Positions 25,218 through 34,042 of a stretch of 54,375 bases of DNA are shown piece after piece. A program made the translations under genes and the position numbers. The DNA is from JBBQDZ01 sp038237515. GTDB lineage: Bacteria; Actinomycetota; Thermoleophilia; Gaiellales; Gaiellaceae. Within the stretch, counting starts at the first letter, position 1. Every line of letters starts with the position of its first letter. The notes under the pieces are model-generated. The model was given only the letters and a program-made list of their open reading frames with translations, was not told where the DNA came from and searched no databases. The DNA lies in NCBI GenBank assembly GCA_038237515.1, contig JBBRYP010000023.1, positions 1 to 54,375 of the forward strand. Reading direction: 5' to 3'.

Positions 25218-26737
25218 TCTCCGTCCACGACAAGACGGGCCTCGAGGAGTTCGCACGCGGACTCGTCGCCCTCGGGGCCGAGCTCGTCGCGAGCGGCGGG
25301 ACCGCCTCCTACCTCGAGGAGCGCGACTTGGAGCTCGAGCGGGTCGAGGACCTGACGGAGACGCCCGAGCTCCTGGGCGGGCGCGTGAAGACCCTCCATC
25401 CCCGCATCCACGCCGGGATCCTCGCCCGGCGGGACGAGGAGGACGACATCGCGACGCTCGAGGAGCACGGGATCCGCCCGTTCGACCTCGTCTGCGTCAA
25501 CCTCTACCCCTTCGCGCAGGTCGCCGCCCGCTACGGCGTCCGCGAGGAGGATGCCGTCGAGATGATCGATGTCGGCGGGCCCGCGATGCTGCGGGCGGCG
25601 GCGAAGAACTTCACCCACGTCGCACCGGTCTGCCGGATCGACCAGTACGGCCCGATCCTGGCGGAGCTGCGCGAGCAGGGGGAGCTCTCGCTCGAGACGC
25701 GGCGGCGGCTCGCCGCCGAGGTCTTCGAGCTCACCGCAGCCTACGAATCGTCCATCTCGACCTGGTTCTCCGGGCGGGAGACGTTCCCCGCGACCCTCAC
25801 GCCGACCTTCAGCAAGGTCGCGGAGCTGCCGTACGGTGAGAACCCCCACCAGCGTGCCGCCTACTACGTGGAGGCCGGTGCGCGGCGGCACCTGCTGTCG
25901 CGCGTCGAGCGGCTCCATGGACCCGAGCTGTCGCTCGTCAACCTGTACGACCTCTCGGCTGCCCGGTTCTGCGCCCGCGAGTTCACGGTTCCGGCGTGCG
26001 TGATCGTCAAGCACGCGAACCCGTGCGGGGTCGCGGTGGCCGGGACGATCGAGGAGGCCTACGAGCGCGCGCTCGCCTCCGACCCGGTCTCGGCCTTCGG
26101 CATGGTCTGCGTGCTGAACCGGGAGGTGCCGGCGAGCCTCGGAGCGCGGATCGCCGAGCGGTTCGTCGACGTCCTGCTCGCCCCCGGCTACGACGACGGC
26201 GCGCTCGCCGCCCTGCAAGCGAAGCCGGCGACCCGGGTGCTGCTCGACGGCGAGCGGCGCGCGTTCAACCCGGGTGAGCGGGACTACAAGCGCGTCCTCG
26301 GCGGTCTCCTCGTCCAGGATCGAGACTGGGAGGTCGAGGCGCGGGACGGGATGGAAGTCGCCTGCGGCGCCCCGAGCGAGTCGCAGTGGGGCGATCTGCT
26401 GTTCGCCTGGCGTGTCTGCAAGCACGTGAGCTCGAACGCGATCGTGATCGCCAAGAACCTTCAGACGATCGGGATCGGCGGCGGGCAGACGAGCCGCGTG
26501 GACGCCGTCAGGCTCGCGATCGACAAGGCACGGGCGCACGGGCACAATCTCGTGGGAGCGGCGCTGGCCTCGGATGCCTTCTTCCCGTTCGCGGACGGCG
26601 CCGCAGCGGCGCTCGAGGCGGGCGTGGGGGCGATCATCCAGCCCGGGGGGTCGAAGCGGGACGCCGAGGTGACAACCGCCGTGGCTTCGGCCGGTGCTGC
26701 GATGGTGGTCACGGGGCGACGCCACTTCCGGCACTGA
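25205..26737 (+). CDS. purH: Bifunctional AICAR formyltransferase/IMP cyclohydrolase
   Basis: A 510-residue enzyme for the last two steps to IMP. The N-terminal cyclohydrolase domain has 'ALISVHDKTGLEEFARGLVALGAELVASGGTA' and 'GGRVKTLHPRIHAGILARR'. The transformylase domain has 'CVIVKHANPCGVA' (catalytic Lys-His) and 'AIVIAKNLQTIGIGGGQTSRVDAVRLA'. GTG 25205 is the only start that preserves the 'ALISVHDKTGL' N-terminus; it overlaps purN by 13 bases. The gene ends 'VVTGRRHFRH', the standard PurH terminus. Confidence 0.96.
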   Translation: MRALISVHDKTGLEEFARGLVALGAELVASGGTASYLEERDLELERVEDLTETPELLGGRVKTLHPRIHAGILARRDEEDDIATLEEHGIRPFDLVCVNLYPFAQVAARYGVREEDAVEMIDVGGPAMLRAAAKNFTHVAPVCRIDQYGPILAELREQGELSLETRRRLAAEVFELTAAYESSISTWFSGRETFPATLTPTFSKVAELPYGENPHQRAAYYVEAGARRHLLSRVERLHGPELSLVNLYDLSAARFCAREFTVPACVIVKHANPCGVAVAGTIEEAYERALASDPVSAFGMVCVLNREVPASLGARIAERFVDVLLAPGYDDGALAALQAKPATRVLLDGERRAFNPGERDYKRVLGGLLVQDRDWEVEARDGMEVACGAPSESQWGDLLFAWRVCKHVSSNAIVIAKNLQTIGIGGGQTSRVDAVRLAIDKARAHGHNLVGAALASDAFFPFADGAAAALEAGVGAIIQPGGSKRDAEVTTAVASAGAAMVVTGRRHFRH

Positions 26738-26807
26738 GCCGGCGGAATAGCTGCCGCGGGAACGCCGTTCAAGGCCGTTGACGCCGAACCGAGACGACAG
26801 GAGGCAC

Positions 26808-28247
26808 ATGAGCACATCCGAACCCGATCCCCGCCGCTGGAAGGCCCTGGCGCTCGTGTGCGTGGCGTTCTTCATGACAATCCTCGACGTCTCGATCGTC
26901 AACGTCGCGCTGCCCTCGATCGGGCGCTCCCTGCATTTCTCCCAAGCCAACCTGCAGTGGGTCGTGACCGCCTACGCGATCACCTTCGGCGGGTTCCTCC
27001 TGCTCGGTGGCAGGGCCGCGGACCTGCTCGGCCGGCGAAGCATCTTCATGTTCGGCCTGGTCGTCTTCTCCGCCGCATCGCTCGCGTGCGGTCTCGCGGG
27101 CTCGGAAGCCGTGCTGATCGGCGCTCGCGCGGTGCAGGGGCTCGGCGCGGCGATCATCTCTCCGGCGACGCTCGCGATCATCACGACCACCTTCGACGAG
27201 GGCTCCGAACGCAACAAGGCCCTCGGGATCTGGGGCGCGATGGGCGGGAGCGGCGCCGCCGTCGGCGTCCTCGCCGGCGGCGTCCTCACGAAGTACCTCG
27301 GCTGGGAGTGGATCTTCTTCGTCAACGTCCCGGTGGGCGCCGCCGTTCTCGCGCTCGCGCCGCGCTTCGTGCGCGAGAGCCGGATCGAGACGGCAAGGCG
27401 GCGCTACGACCCGCTCGGAGCGGTGCTCGTCACCTCGGGGCTCGCACTGCTCGTCTACGCGATCTCGAAGGCACCGGACACGGGCTGGGGGTCGTCGCGG
27501 ACGATCCTCCTCCTCGCCGGGAGCGCGGCGCTCCTCGCGGCCTTCCTCGTCGTCGAGGCGCGGGTCGCCGAGCCGCTGATGCCGCTGCGGATCTTCCGGA
27601 TCCGGACGGTCGCCGGCGCCAACATCGTCGGCGCGCTCCTCGCGGTCGCGGTCTTCAGCAACTTCTTCGTGCTGACACTCTACGTGCAGCAGGTGCTCCA
27701 CTACTCGGCGCTGAAGACCGGCGTCACCTTCGTGGCGACCGCCGGCACGGTCGTCGTCGTCGCAGGCGTCGCGCAGGCGCTCGTGACGCGGGTCGGGGCC
27801 AAGCCGATCATGGCGCTCGGGCTCGCGCTGACGGCCGGCGCGATGCTGTGGTATGCCCAGATCCCGGTCCACGGGAGCTATGCGTCCGACCTCCTCCCCG
27901 GGTACTTGATGGCCGGGTTCGGCCTCGCGTTCTCGTTCATCCCGGTGTCGATCGCGGCGCTCGCCGGCGTCGGGCCGCGTGAGGCAGGCGTCGCCTCGGG
28001 GCTCCTCAACACGTCCCAGCAGGTCGGAGGTGCGATCGGCGTCGCGGTCGTCTCGACGATCGCGACCTCACACACGAGCCACCTCCTACGCAGCGGCGTC
28101 GATCCTGCGGCTGCGCTCACGGCCGGCTTCCGGTGGGCCTTCTGGGCGCTTGCGGGGGTCGCCGCGGCAGGCGCGATCGCCGCGCTCGTGCTGATCCGCA
28201 GCGAGGAGATCGAGACCGACGCAGCCGCGGTGCCGGCGGCGCTGTAG
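26808..28247 (+). CDS. DHA2-family MFS drug exporter (EmrB/QacA type)
   Basis: A 479-residue protein with about 14 membrane helices. 'FFMTILDVSIVNVALPSIGRSL' is the TM1 motif of drug:H+ antiporter-2 proteins. 'LLGGRAADLLGRRSIFMFG' is motif A and 'GARAVQGLGAAIISPATLAII' motif B. The ATG at 26808 has a near-perfect AGGAGG site, and an in-frame start 30 bases upstream lacks one. It likely exports a hydrophobic or toxic compound by proton exchange. The hairpin between its stop and cbs may end its transcript. Confidence 0.9.
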   Translation: MSTSEPDPRRWKALALVCVAFFMTILDVSIVNVALPSIGRSLHFSQANLQWVVTAYAITFGGFLLLGGRAADLLGRRSIFMFGLVVFSAASLACGLAGSEAVLIGARAVQGLGAAIISPATLAIITTTFDEGSERNKALGIWGAMGGSGAAVGVLAGGVLTKYLGWEWIFFVNVPVGAAVLALAPRFVRESRIETARRRYDPLGAVLVTSGLALLVYAISKAPDTGWGSSRTILLLAGSAALLAAFLVVEARVAEPLMPLRIFRIRTVAGANIVGALLAVAVFSNFFVLTLYVQQVLHYSALKTGVTFVATAGTVVVVAGVAQALVTRVGAKPIMALGLALTAGAMLWYAQIPVHGSYASDLLPGYLMAGFGLAFSFIPVSIAALAGVGPREAGVASGLLNTSQQVGGAIGVAVVSTIATSHTSHLLRSGVDPAAALTAGFRWAFWALAGVAAAGAIAALVLIRSEEIETDAAAVPAAL

Positions 28248-28262
28248 AGGGCTGCGGCCAGG

Positions 28263-28280
28263 CGCGAAGTACGCTTCGCG
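28263..28280 (+). terminator. 7-bp hairpin with TACG loop ahead of cbs
   Basis: CGCGAAG and CTTCGCG close on the tetraloop TACG, a UNCG-type stable loop. It lies 15 bases after the MFS stop and six bases before the cbs ATG, so it could end the MFS transcript or mask the cbs ribosome-binding site. There is no T-run. Confidence 0.45.
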
Positions 28281-28286
28281 TAGACG

Positions 28287-29681
28287 ATGGGCCGCGAGTA
28301 CCCAACCGTCCTCGACCTCGTCGGGTCGACGCCGATCGTGCGGCTCGTCAAGCTGTCGCCGCAGGGCGGCGCGCAGCTGCTCGCGAAGCTCGAGTATCTG
28401 AACCCGGGGGGCTCGGTCAAGGACCGGATCGGCCTGCGCATGATCGAGGCGGCCGAGCGGGACGGGCTGCTCAGGCCGGGAAGCACGATCGTGGAGCCGA
28501 CCTCCGGCAACACCGGCGTCGGGCTCGCGATCGCAGCGGCTCTGAAGGGCTACCGCTGCATCTTCGTCATGCCCGACAAGATGAGCCAGGAGAAGATCTC
28601 GATGCTGCGCGCGTACGGCGCCGAGGTCGTGATCTGCCCGACCGCGGTCGAGCCCGGCTCGCCGGAGAGCTACTACTCGGTCTCCGACCGCCTCGCCGAG
28701 GAGATCCCCGGCGGGTTCAAGCCCGATCAGTACTCCAACATGTCGAACCCCCAGGCGCACTACGAGGTGACCGCTCCGGAGATCTGGGACCAGACCGACG
28801 GGCTGCTCGACGCGATCGTCGTCTCGGTGGGTACGGGCGGGACGATCTCGGGGATCGGCCGCTACTTCCGGGAGCGCAAGCCCGAGGTGCTCATCGTGGG
28901 AGCCGACCCCGAGGGGTCCGTCTACACCGCGAGGGGCGACCGCGACGTCCATCCGTACCTCGTCGAGGGGATCGGCAAGGACGCCTGGCCGAAGACGATG
29001 GACCCCTCGGTCGTGGACGAGTGGGTGCGGGTCGCCGACCGGGACTCTTTCCTGACCTCGCGGCGGCTGGCGCGCGAGGAGGGATTGCTCGTCGGCGGCT
29101 CGGGCGGGACGACGGTGTGGGCGGCGCTCGAGGTGGCGAAGCGCTTCGGCCCGGAGGCGCGGATCCTGACCATCCTCCCCGACTCCGGACGGTCCTACAT
29201 GTCCAAGTTCTACGACGACAACTGGATGCTCGAGCATGGTTTCTTCGAGCGACGGTCGGCCCTACCCACGGTGGAGGAGCTCCTGAGCGCGAAGCGCTTC
29301 GAGGAGGCCGACGTCCCGGCTCTCGTCACGATCGCCTCCCACCAGAAGGTCGGCGAGGCGATCGACGTCATGCAGCGGTACTCGATCTCGCAGCTGCCCG
29401 TCATCCGCGACGGAGAGCTCGACTCGCTCGCGGACGTCGTCGGCTCGCTCCTCGACCGCGACCTGCTCGAGCGCGTCTTCAGAAATCCGGACGCGCTGCA
29501 CGAGGACGTCGCCGCCGCGATGCAGCCTCCCCTTGCGGCGGTGGACATCGGCGGCGGGCTCGACGAGGTCTTCGCGACGCTGACCGGGCGAACGAATGCG
29601 GTCGTCGTGGCGCGGGCGGGCAAGCCCGTCGGTGTGCTCACGCGCTCCGACCTGCTCGAGTACCTCGCGCACAACCGCTGA
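28287..29681 (+). CDS. cbs: Cystathionine beta-synthase with C-terminal CBS pair
   Basis: A 464-residue PLP enzyme. 'LLAKLEYLNPGGSVKDRIGLRMIEAAE' carries the Schiff-base Lys (~46), 'EPTSGNTGVGLAIAA' binds the substrate carboxylate and 'VSVGTGGTISGIGRYF' the PLP phosphate. Residues ~340-460 are two CBS domains ('VGEAIDVMQRYSISQLPVIRDGELDSLADVVGSL' and 'TGRTNAVVVARAGKPVGVLTRSDLLEYL'). This is the catalytic-plus-Bateman layout of actinobacterial cystathionine beta-synthase rather than O-acetylserine sulfhydrylase, which lacks the CBS pair. It would condense serine and homocysteine. A partner cystathionine gamma-synthase/lyase lies at 36707. Confidence 0.9.
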   Translation: MGREYPTVLDLVGSTPIVRLVKLSPQGGAQLLAKLEYLNPGGSVKDRIGLRMIEAAERDGLLRPGSTIVEPTSGNTGVGLAIAAALKGYRCIFVMPDKMSQEKISMLRAYGAEVVICPTAVEPGSPESYYSVSDRLAEEIPGGFKPDQYSNMSNPQAHYEVTAPEIWDQTDGLLDAIVVSVGTGGTISGIGRYFRERKPEVLIVGADPEGSVYTARGDRDVHPYLVEGIGKDAWPKTMDPSVVDEWVRVADRDSFLTSRRLAREEGLLVGGSGGTTVWAALEVAKRFGPEARILTILPDSGRSYMSKFYDDNWMLEHGFFERRSALPTVEELLSAKRFEEADVPALVTIASHQKVGEAIDVMQRYSISQLPVIRDGELDSLADVVGSLLDRDLLERVFRNPDALHEDVAAAMQPPLAAVDIGGGLDEVFATLTGRTNAVVVARAGKPVGVLTRSDLLEYLAHNR

Positions 29682-29747
29682 GAGCGGTCGCCGGGCATGC
29701 CCGACCCGCCCGGAATCGACGTCCGCCCCGCCGTCACACTCCCGTCA

Positions 29748-29817
29748 CTGCCTCTGAGGTCCTCCTGGGGCCCCTCTGGGGTCCCTCTGAGCTCCCTCCG
29801 GGGTTCCTCAGAGGCAG
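29748..29817. terminator. Long inverted repeat after cbs
   Basis: CTGCCTCTGAGG (29748-29759) is perfectly complementary to CCTCAGAGGCAG (29806-29817). The 46-base loop holds further CCTCTGGGG/CCCC(A/T)GAGG-like repeats, so a long multi-branched hairpin can form. There is no T-run. It lies in the 241-base gap between cbs and the ABC genes and probably acts as a terminator or transcript stabiliser. Confidence 0.5.
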
Positions 29818-29922
29818 AGCGCGGATCGAGGCCTCGCCGGCGAGCGGACGTTCAGCAGCCTGGGACGCGTGCCGCAGGCTCCCCGGCGACGGGGCAGGAG
29901 CGGCCGTGGCTAAGGTCGAGGC

Positions 29923-31695
29923 ATGAACTCCGAGCACCCTATGAACCCGGTCGATCCGCCCGACTACGCGACCTGGCCGACCTTCCGGCGGCTGCTTCGC
30001 CTCTGGCGCGAGCAGTGGCACCTGGGCGCGCTCGGCCTGTCGTGCGCCGTCGTCTACACGACGATCTCGCTCGCGATCCCGGTGCTGATCGCCCGAGCGA
30101 TCGACCACTCGATCATCCAGGACCGCACCCCGCTGTGGCCCTACCTCGTCGCGATCCTCGTGCTCGCCGCCGTCCGCTTCGCGATCAACTTCACGCGGCG
30201 CTACGCGACCGCCCGGATCGGCATCCGCGTCGAGACGAGGATGCGCGAACTGCTCTACGGCGCCTACCTGCGGTTTCCGCGCGCGTTCTACGACCGGCAC
30301 CCGACGGGGCAGGTGGTCTCGCGCGCGACGAACGACCTGTACCCCGTGCGGTACTTCATCGGCTGGGGCCTGGTGCAGGGGGCGCAGAGCCTGATGATGA
30401 TCCTGGGCGCCGGGATCGTGCTCGCGATCGTCAACCCGCTGCTCGCGCTCTACACCGCGGTGTCGATGCCGGCGATCGGCCTCGTCGCGTGGCTCTTCGC
30501 GCACCAGGTGATGCCGATCTCGCGCCAGGTGCAGGAGCGCAAGGGAGACGTGACCGAGGCTGCCGACGAGGCCGTGGTCGGGATCGAGATGGTGCAGGCG
30601 TTCGGGCGCGAGGACGACGTGCGCGGACGGTTCGGCGAGAAGGCGACGGCGGTGCGGGACACTGTCCTCCGCCAGGCCGGCGTCGAGGCACGCCACCTAC
30701 CGGGCCTCTTCTTCCTGCCGACGCTCTCGGTCGCCGTCGTCGTCTTCTTCGGCGGGCGCAGAGTCATCCACGGCACGCTCACCTACGGCGAGTTCGCGCT
30801 CTTCATCCAGCTGCTCCTCCAGCTCGTCTGGCCGCTCGAGGCGCTCGGCTGGATCACGAACCTCGCCCAGCGGGCGCTGGCGTCGGCGAGCCGGAGCTTC
30901 GCCTGGCTCGAGAACGTCGCCACCCTGCCGGAGCCCGAGCGGCCGCGCCGCTTCCCGGAGGGGCCGCTCCCGGTGCGCTTCGAGGGCGTCCGGTTCTCGT
31001 ACCTGACCGGCGCGGAGGTGCTTCGAGGGGTCGACCTCGAGATCGAGGCCGGGCGCATCGTCGCCCTCTGCGGGCCCACGGGCTCGGGGAAGACGAGCCT
31101 CCTCAACCTGCTGCCGCGCTTCTACGACCCGACGGCCGGGAGGGTGTCGCTCGGCGGGATCGACCTCCGCCACGTGCCGATCGCCGAGCTTCGCGACGCC
31201 GTCGCGCTCGTCACGCAGCGACCGATCCTCTTCTCGGTCCCCCTGCGCGACAACCTCACCGCGGGCCGGCCCGACGCGCCGTGGGCGGAGGTGCTGGACG
31301 CCTGCGAAGCCTCGGGCGTCGCCGCATTCGCGGACGAGCTGCCGGACGGCTACGACACCCTGATCGGCGAGCGGGGCGTCAACCTCTCCGGCGGGCAGCG
31401 GCAGCGGGTCGCGCTCGCTCGCGCGCTGATCGCGGGGGCACGCGTGATCGTCCTCGACGACCCGCTCTCCGCGGTCGACACCCACACCGAGCGCCTGCTG
31501 GTCGCGCGCCTGCGCCGCGCCGTCGCCGACCGGACGGTGCTCGTCGCGACCCAGCGCCTCTCGACGATCGCACTCTCCGACTACGTGGTCGTGCTCGACG
31601 AGGGGCGCGTGCTCGAGACGGGCACACCCGGGCAGCTCCTGGCAGACGGCGGTCGCTTCGCCGCGCTCTTCGGAGACGAGGTCGTTGCCGCGTAG
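29923..31695 (+). CDS. ABC exporter half-transporter, degenerate-site subunit
   Basis: A 590-residue fused permease-ATPase. An N-terminal six-helix ABC exporter domain (~residues 30-330) precedes the nucleotide-binding domain. Walker A is 'CGPTGSGKTSLLNLL' (~383), the signature 'LSGGQRQRVALARAL' and Walker B 'VIVLDDPLSAVD' (~508). The residue after the Walker B Asp is Asp, not the catalytic Glu. That is the hallmark of the non-hydrolysing subunit of heterodimeric exporters (BmrC, TM287 type). ATG 29923 is used; ATG 29941 is also possible. The 3' end overlaps the second subunit by 11 bases, supporting a heterodimer. Confidence 0.92.
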   Translation: MNSEHPMNPVDPPDYATWPTFRRLLRLWREQWHLGALGLSCAVVYTTISLAIPVLIARAIDHSIIQDRTPLWPYLVAILVLAAVRFAINFTRRYATARIGIRVETRMRELLYGAYLRFPRAFYDRHPTGQVVSRATNDLYPVRYFIGWGLVQGAQSLMMILGAGIVLAIVNPLLALYTAVSMPAIGLVAWLFAHQVMPISRQVQERKGDVTEAADEAVVGIEMVQAFGREDDVRGRFGEKATAVRDTVLRQAGVEARHLPGLFFLPTLSVAVVVFFGGRRVIHGTLTYGEFALFIQLLLQLVWPLEALGWITNLAQRALASASRSFAWLENVATLPEPERPRRFPEGPLPVRFEGVRFSYLTGAEVLRGVDLEIEAGRIVALCGPTGSGKTSLLNLLPRFYDPTAGRVSLGGIDLRHVPIAELRDAVALVTQRPILFSVPLRDNLTAGRPDAPWAEVLDACEASGVAAFADELPDGYDTLIGERGVNLSGGQRQRVALARALIAGARVIVLDDPLSAVDTHTERLLVARLRRAVADRTVLVATQRLSTIALSDYVVVLDEGRVLETGTPGQLLADGGRFAALFGDEVVAA

Positions 31696-33436
31696 CAACC
31701 GCACCGGCCTGACGCGTCTCGGCCGTTACCTCGAGGGCCGCTGGAGGTGGGTCGGCGTGCTGCTGCTGGCGGCCGCGGGCGAGGCGGCGGCGCAGACGGG
31801 CGGCTGGATCCTCGTCCGCTCGGCGATCAACCGCGGGATCGTTCGCGGCGACCAGGGTTTCCTGACGCACATCGTCGTCGTCTACGCGGTCGTGAACGTC
31901 GTCGGCTGGCTCCTCTCGGGCTTTCTGATCCGCGCGCTTGCGGGGGTCGGCCAGTCCGTGGTCTTGGGACTCCGGCGCGACCTCTTCGAGCATCTGACCT
32001 CACTCTCGCTCAGGTACTTCTCGGAGCAGCGGGCCGGTTGGATCATCGCGCGCCTGACGAGCGACGTCGACGCGCTCTCGGACGTGCTCTCCCAGGGGCT
32101 CCCGACGCTCGTCACGAACATGGTCCTGCTGCCGGCGGCGGTGATCGCGCTCTTCGTCAACGACTGGCGCCTCGCGCTGATCTCGCTCGTGATCCTGCCG
32201 CCGGCGCTCGTGCTCACGCGCTGGTTCCAGGTCGCCTCGCACGCGGCGCAGCTCGACGTTCGAAACCGCATCTCGGCGGTCACGGCTCAGCTGGCGGAGT
32301 CCGTATCGGGCATGGCGATCGTGCAAGCGTTCAACCGCGAGCGCTCGTTCCAGCGCGACTTCGACGAGTTGAACAACGCCAACCGCTCCGCGAACACGTA
32401 TGCGCAGAAGATCTTCTCGGTCTTCTTCCCCTCGATCGAGTTCCTGGGGATTGTTGCCACCGTCGCCGTGCTGCTGGTCGGCGCGCACGTCCTCCCGCCG
32501 GCGGAGATAGGGACGCTCGCCGCGGCCTACTTCCTGCTCCAGCTCGTCTTCCAGCCGCTCCAGGAGCTCTCCGACGTCTACGGGCAGCTTCAGTCCGCGG
32601 CGGCGGCGATGGTGAAGATCACGTCCGTCCTCGACGCCGAGCCGGACATCGTCGACGCGCCCGGTGCGCGGCCGATCGGCCGCATCGAGGGTGCCGTCGA
32701 CCTCGACGGCGTGGTGTTCGCGTACGGAGACCACGAGGTGCTGCACGGGATCGACATCCACGCGCCGGTGGGCGGCTGCCTCGCGCTCGTGGGCGAGACG
32801 GGGGGAGGCAAGTCCACCCTCGCGAAGCTCGTCGCCCGCTTCTACGATCCCAAGCGCGGGACGGTTAGCGTGGACGGCCGCGACCTCCGCGAGGTGGAGC
32901 TGCGCTCCTACCGCCGTCAGCTCGGAGTCGTGCTGCAGGACCCGTTCCTCTTCTCGGGGACGATCGCCGAGAACATCCGCTTCGCCCGTCCGGACGCGAC
33001 CGACGAGGAGGTCGCGGCAACGGCGACCTCGGTCGGGCTCGACCGCGTGGTGGCGCGGTTCGAGGAAGGGCTCCGGCACGAGGTGCGGGAGGGCGGCGCG
33101 GGCCTCTCGGCCGGGGAGCGCCAGCTGATCTCGATCGCTCGCGCGCTCCTGGCCGACCCTCGCATCCTCATCCTCGACGAGGCAACCTCGAACATCGACC
33201 GGCCGACGGAGATCCTGATCGAGCGGGCGCTCGACCGGCTGCTTCGCGGGCGAACCTCGATCATCATCGCTCACCGCCTCGCGACCGTCCGGCGCGCCGA
33301 CGAGATCCTCGTCGTCGAGCACGGCCGCGTCGTCCAGCGAGGCAGCGAGCGAGAGCTCCTCGAGCAGGACGGCGCGTTCCGCCGCCTCGCCCGGGACCTG
33401 GCGGCTCCGATCAGCCTCGTCGCCGCGGCGAGCTAG
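31685..33436 (+). CDS. ABC exporter half-transporter, catalytic-site subunit
   Basis: A 583-residue partner of the preceding gene with six membrane helices (~residues 20-310) and an ATPase domain. Walker A is 'VGETGGGKSTLAKLV' (~368) and Walker B 'ILILDEATSNID' (~494), with the catalytic Glu. Its signature is 'LSAGERQL', a degenerate LSGGQ. The pairing of Asp-Walker B in subunit 1 with LSAGE here makes one impaired ATP site and one full site. It starts at TTG 31685, inside the upstream gene. It ends in a CTAG shared with the convergent methyltransferase stop. The substrate is unknown. Confidence 0.92.
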   Translation: MPRSNRTGLTRLGRYLEGRWRWVGVLLLAAAGEAAAQTGGWILVRSAINRGIVRGDQGFLTHIVVVYAVVNVVGWLLSGFLIRALAGVGQSVVLGLRRDLFEHLTSLSLRYFSEQRAGWIIARLTSDVDALSDVLSQGLPTLVTNMVLLPAAVIALFVNDWRLALISLVILPPALVLTRWFQVASHAAQLDVRNRISAVTAQLAESVSGMAIVQAFNRERSFQRDFDELNNANRSANTYAQKIFSVFFPSIEFLGIVATVAVLLVGAHVLPPAEIGTLAAAYFLLQLVFQPLQELSDVYGQLQSAAAAMVKITSVLDAEPDIVDAPGARPIGRIEGAVDLDGVVFAYGDHEVLHGIDIHAPVGGCLALVGETGGGKSTLAKLVARFYDPKRGTVSVDGRDLREVELRSYRRQLGVVLQDPFLFSGTIAENIRFARPDATDEEVAATATSVGLDRVVARFEEGLRHEVREGGAGLSAGERQLISIARALLADPRILILDEATSNIDRPTEILIERALDRLLRGRTSIIIAHRLATVRRADEILVVEHGRVVQRGSERELLEQDGAFRRLARDLAAPISLVAAAS

Positions 33437-34041
33437 CGGCGCTCGCCCACCCAGCGGTAGCCGGTGGCGCGGATCGCCTCGGCGCCGACGAGCGCCTGCT
33501 CGAGCCCCTGGGTCACGGCGCCGCCGAGCCACCGGTAGAGGTAGGGCCGCCACTCGAGCAGGCGCTCCTCGAAGCCTCGCCGCAGCTCCCGCAGAAGCAG
33601 GTCCGACGGGTGGAGGTCTGCATGCTCCTCCCGCCATCGATCGAGGCTCGGCGGCGCCTCGGGGTCGGCGCCCGCCGCCGTGAGAACCCGGTGCTGCCCC
33701 TCGTACCATTCCTGCGTCGGTGCATCGAGGCGCTCCGGAGCGAACTCGTCGACCACCAGCAGCGGCGCCAGCCGCGCGAGCTTGTCGACCGCCGGCCCGA
33801 GCGGGCTGACGTGGTGGAGAACCCGAGCCGCGACCACGGCCGCGAAGGGGCCGGGGTCGTCGAGCTCCTCGAGCGTCACAGGACGGAAGATCGGCCCCTC
33901 GGGGGCTCGCGGGTCGACCGCCAGGACGTCGTAACCGGCGGCGTCCAGCGCCAGCGCCAGCTCGCCACGGCCGCAGCCGATCTCGAGCACGCGCGTGGGC
34001 GGCCGCGGAAGGTGGGTAAGAACGAACTCGTTGAGCTCCAC
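33433..34041 (-). CDS. Class I SAM-dependent methyltransferase
   Basis: A 202-residue methyltransferase. Motif I 'VLEIGCGRGELALALDAAGYDVLAVDPR' is complete, and 'FAAVVAARVLHHVSPLGPAVDKLARL' is the type-11 motif IV region. The C-terminal half ('LDRWREEHADLHPSDLLLRELRRGFEERLLEWRPYLYRW') looks like a substrate-binding cap. The GTG start faces the GTG start of the YcaQ-like gene with only one base between them. Its stop overlaps the ABC transporter stop (CTAG). Confidence 0.85.
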   Translation of the reverse strand: MELNEFVLTHLPRPPTRVLEIGCGRGELALALDAAGYDVLAVDPRAPEGPIFRPVTLEELDDPGPFAAVVAARVLHHVSPLGPAVDKLARLAPLLVVDEFAPERLDAPTQEWYEGQHRVLTAAGADPEAPPSLDRWREEHADLHPSDLLLRELRRGFEERLLEWRPYLYRWLGGAVTQGLEQALVGAEAIRATGYRWVGERR

Positions 34042-34042
34042 G

